From the NCBI GenBank assembly GCA_965216905.1, contig OZ244213.1:2356001-2420000 (forward strand): a DNA stretch of 64,000 bases, read 5' to 3'. The notes below the pieces were generated by a model that worked only from the letters and a program-made list of their open reading frames with translations, was not told the origin of the DNA and ran no database searches. Shown in pieces: positions 61,817 to 64,000 of the stretch; positions within the stretch are counted from its first letter, which is position 1; each line of letters begins with the position of its first letter. A program made the position numbers and the translations under genes. This DNA is from G965216905 sp965216905. Lineage in GTDB: Bacteria > Actinomycetota > Acidimicrobiia > Spongiisociales > ZC4RG35.

Positions 61817-61839
61817 TGTCGGGGGAAACGCCCCCGACA
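61817..61839 (+). promoter_or_regulatory. Perfect stem-loop in the leader of a small secreted peptide
   Basis: TGTCGGGGG pairs with CCCCCGACA around an AAACG loop. The CCCCC arm could instead pair with GGGGG at 61852-61856 in the ribosome site of the next frame, so two exclusive folds are possible. Confidence 0.45.
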
Positions 61840-61862
61840 GGGGCAAGCAAAGGGGGCCCACG

Positions 61863-62003
61863 ATGAGGAAACGAGTGATGGTTGCCGTGGTCGCGATGGC
61901 AATGATGGCCGTTCAGGTCTCCGCCGCTCATGCGGTGGTGGATCGAGGCGGCGGCGGCGGTGCAGCCGTGGCCGAAGCAGCCGGGTGTGCCGCCGGGTCG
62001 TGA
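61863..62003 (+). CDS. Small secreted peptide (46 residues)
   Basis: Not recognised. ATG follows an AAAGGGGGCC site. A clear signal peptide (RKRVMVAVVAMAMMAVQVSA) ends with AAHA near 24; the mature part is short: Gly-rich (DRGGGGG) then Ala-rich with one Cys. It could be a genuine peptide or a remnant cut short by a frameshift; no continuation is visible in the other frames before 62115. Confidence 0.5.
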   Translation: MRKRVMVAVVAMAMMAVQVSAAHAVVDRGGGGGAAVAEAAGCAAGS

Positions 62004-62115
62004 GATTCGACCCGAACACACTCATACGAAGACTCGGGCTCGGCCGGCTCGGAACGGTGTCGGCCGGGCTCGAGGACGCCTTGGGTGCGATCGCCGTCGA
62101 CATGCTCGGCTGTGA

Positions 62116-63633
62116 TCAGTCGGTTTGGCCTGAATCCGGGTCCACCATCAGTCCGGACACATCGACGGCCTCGAAGGCCGATCCGGGGACGGTCCGCAGC
62201 TCCGCCAGGGTCTCGTTGTTCCAGCGCGGGTCCGGCTCGCCCGACACGAACCACGACGAGCCGTTGTCGGCCAGGACGATGCCGTAGCGTTGCATCGCCG
62301 CCAGGATGACCTGCACGTCGGGGTGGAAGGTCGAGATGTCGAAGTCGGCCTCGAGGCGGAATCGCTGGCCCATCGGCGGGCGATCCGGATCGTTGGACTG
62401 CGAGGCGTGGTGACGGGCCGGCCATACGTGGGCGGCACGGGTGGCGGGTGCGGTGAACCGGAGGGCATGGGCGATCTCGCCGGAGGCCACTTCGTCGTAC
62501 CGGACGAGTCCGGGGTAGATCGGCAGTCCGGCGGCATCGGCACTGGTCCATCCGTCGGGTCGCAGCCCAGAAGACTTCAGGTCGAAGACGGCACCCGAGG
62601 CGGCCACCCAGCCTCCGGCCTCGTCGGGTGATGCGTCGAAGAGCTCGTACAACGTGCAGGAACTGCGCTCGACCACGATCACGTGCCGGTCGCCGTCTCC
62701 GTCTGTGCCGCCCTCGATGGCCGCATCGCTGGGAATGGGATATGGGCCCGGATCGGATTCGTCGCCGTACGCGGTGAAGGCGACCGGAGCCAAGGGAGTG
62801 GCACCGTCGGCGACGGTGATCGGGATGCCGATCGGCGAAGACGAGCCCGGAGGCCAGAACCCTGCGCCGAAATCCGGGTGAAGGGTTGCATCGGCGCCGA
62901 TGGTGGCCACGTAGGCGTCGGATCGTTCGTCGGCGGGGAGTTGGTCGATGGGAGTGTTCCAGATGTCGTCGGCTGGGAACGCCGCACATGTTGCCGGCCG
63001 GACGCGGGGAATGAGGTACCGCGCCCTCGCCAGGAACGTTGCCATCTCTGCACGCGAGACCGGAGCATCGGGACAGAACCGATCGTTTCGCGGTGGATTG
63101 CATCCCGCCGTGATCCCGGCTGCGGCCAATGCATCGACATCTGCCTCGAAGACGGAGCCCTCGTCGTCGACGAACCGGTCCGGTCCGTCCGTCAGGCCGA
63201 GCGCCCGACGGAGGAAGGCGGCCATCTGTCCACGGGTCACGACCTGTGAAGGGCAGAACATGGTGTTGGTGGGCGGGTTGCAGCCGCGTGTGATCCCGGC
63301 GGATGCGAGGGCCCCGATGTCTCGAACGAAGACCGAGTGATGGGTGTCGGTGAACTCGACCGGCCCGGCGGCGAGGTCGAAGGCTCGAACCAGGAACGCC
63401 GCCATCTGGCCGCGTGTGACCGCTTCCAGTGGGCAGAACCGGGTGTTCTCGGGTGGATCGCACCCTCGGGTCACGCCCACGTCGGCGATGGCTTCGATGG
63501 CTGGAGCGTGGGGAGAGTCATCGATGTCGACGAATCGGGGGGAGTCGGAGCGTCCGACTCCGCTGCGGGCCCCCTGCGGAATCAGGGCGAGCACCAGCAT
63601 CAGGAGGATCAGTGTCTGTCGGCGCAGCGGCAC
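62116..63633 (-). CDS. Secreted protein: three SLH-like repeats plus an uncharacterised domain
   Basis: 505 residues from GTG 63633: signal peptide (LRRQTLILLMLVLALIPQ), three ~52-residue repeats with the same CNPPxNxxFCP cysteines as the protein at 2-1303, then a ~320-residue domain (DIWNTPIDQLPADERSDAYV, DPGPYPIPSDA, DRHVIVVERSSCTLYELFDA, ADNGSSWFVSGEPDPRW). I remember similar domains in secreted actinobacterial proteins; function unknown. Likely wall-bound. Divergent from the gene at 63705. Confidence 0.8.
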   Translation of the reverse strand: MPLRRQTLILLMLVLALIPQGARSGVGRSDSPRFVDIDDSPHAPAIEAIADVGVTRGCDPPENTRFCPLEAVTRGQMAAFLVRAFDLAAGPVEFTDTHHSVFVRDIGALASAGITRGCNPPTNTMFCPSQVVTRGQMAAFLRRALGLTDGPDRFVDDEGSVFEADVDALAAAGITAGCNPPRNDRFCPDAPVSRAEMATFLARARYLIPRVRPATCAAFPADDIWNTPIDQLPADERSDAYVATIGADATLHPDFGAGFWPPGSSSPIGIPITVADGATPLAPVAFTAYGDESDPGPYPIPSDAAIEGGTDGDGDRHVIVVERSSCTLYELFDASPDEAGGWVAASGAVFDLKSSGLRPDGWTSADAAGLPIYPGLVRYDEVASGEIAHALRFTAPATRAAHVWPARHHASQSNDPDRPPMGQRFRLEADFDISTFHPDVQVILAAMQRYGIVLADNGSSWFVSGEPDPRWNNETLAELRTVPGSAFEAVDVSGLMVDPDSGQTD

Positions 63634-63704
63634 GCCACCAGTTTGCCGGTGAGCGGCGGACGGTTCCATGGAGCCGAGACGGGGGCGGCTACGTTGCAGC
63701 GGTG

Positions 63705-64000
63705 ATGGTGGAAGCGACCCCATACTTGGTGGAGCAGCCGGGAGCGTTGCGCCGGCGCTGGGAGCAGTGCCCGCCCGCCGGTCTTCGTCGAGCGGCAACC
63801 CCGCGCTGGCATCTCGAGCGGTGGAAACGGGTCCGCGAGCTGATCGCCGGCTGGTATTCGGTGGCTGGGACCGGCGGCCCCGGTATCGACGGGCTGATCG
63901 ACGACTTGTGCGGCGACCTCGATCCCGTCCAGCGCGACATCGTCTCCCGGCTCTTCCGCAACTGGACGGCGATGTACCCCGCCGACGACGGCGACGTCGA
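63705..64000 (+). CDS. Unknown protein, 3' end outside the window
   Basis: Open from ATG 63705 (GTG 63702 also in frame) to the window edge, at least 98 residues. Basic and Trp-rich N-terminus (LRRRWEQCPPAGLRRAATP, WHLERWKRVRELIAGWY), then an acidic segment (GIDGLIDDLCGDLDP). No signal peptide or known motif. Only the first part is visible. Confidence 0.55.
   Translation, partial: MVEATPYLVEQPGALRRRWEQCPPAGLRRAATPRWHLERWKRVRELIAGWYSVAGTGGPGIDGLIDDLCGDLDPVQRDIVSRLFRNWTAMYPADDGDV

Overview
The window is a high-GC bacterial chromosome segment that looks like an actinobacterium, most likely from the Acidimicrobiia or a related deep lineage. The grounds are split cofE and cofD genes for coenzyme F420, a DUF3499-type gene beside a phosphomannomutase gene, an AccA3-like fused biotin carboxylase/carrier subunit with a PccB-type partner, the comF-hpf-secA and prfB-ftsE-ftsX-smpB-ssrA orders known from Actinobacteria, many GTG starts, and many apparently leaderless promoters. 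Species cannot be fixed from this sequence alone. No rRNA, tRNA, CRISPR array, insertion sequence, integrase or phage gene was found. No stretch longer than 300 bases lacks a gene.

Layout. 1-1318: end of a secreted SpoIID protein with three cysteine-containing SLH-like repeats. 1445-7373: surface polysaccharide genes (nucleotide-sugar dehydrogenase, two glycosyltransferases, priming phosphoglycosyltransferase, flippase). 7402-8330: a MarR regulator and an unknown partner behind a leaderless promoter. 8483-11056: PASTA-bearing class A penicillin-binding protein. 11156-18290: a propionyl/methylmalonyl-CoA block (mutase catalytic chain, a disulfide-less Lpd-like flavoprotein, biotin carboxylase/carrier chain, carboxyltransferase, biotin ligase). 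18309-21838: degenerate dienelactone-hydrolase fold, LCP ligase and UDP-glucose dehydrogenase. 21854-33910: F420 genes, then envelope-glycan genes (a GT2-membrane fusion, a DUF5719-like secreted protein, a thioredoxin-like protein, small zinc proteins, a large multispan protein with a duplicated ectodomain, a dolichol-phosphate-mannose-like GT2, phosphomannomutase, a Trm112-like peptide). 34026-37344: the COG2907/DUF1365/CFA-synthase lipid operon. 37378-46381: comF, hpf, then a response regulator, a double GNAT and a MacB-type ABC pair inserted before secA. 46451-52459: prfB with its programmed frameshift, ftsE, ftsX, an M23 hydrolase, smpB, an unknown secreted protein and tmRNA. 52461-58309: a frameshifted class III aminotransferase, a two-part flavoprotein/FNR fusion, and a divergent LAL-type regulator. 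58317-61664: metallo-beta-lactamase fold hydrolase, OFA-type transporter and an AbiEii-like nucleotidyltransferase/HTH pair with a palindromic operator. 61817-64000: a tiny secreted peptide with a leader hairpin, a second SLH-like protein, and the start of an unknown gene.

How they fit together. Nucleotide-sugar supply (two dehydrogenases, phosphomannomutase), lipid-linked priming, export and LCP ligation could serve one wall-linked polysaccharide. Carboxylase, biotin ligase and mutase are consistent with the propionyl-CoA to succinyl-CoA route. SecA, FtsEX with M23, RF2, SmpB/tmRNA and HPF are core secretion, division and ribosome-rescue functions. The items most worth a second look are the toxin-like pair with an operator over its -10 box, the flavoprotein fusion/aminotransferase/LAL locus, the envelope-glycan cluster with its duplicated ectodomain, and two enzyme folds that have lost a catalytic residue.
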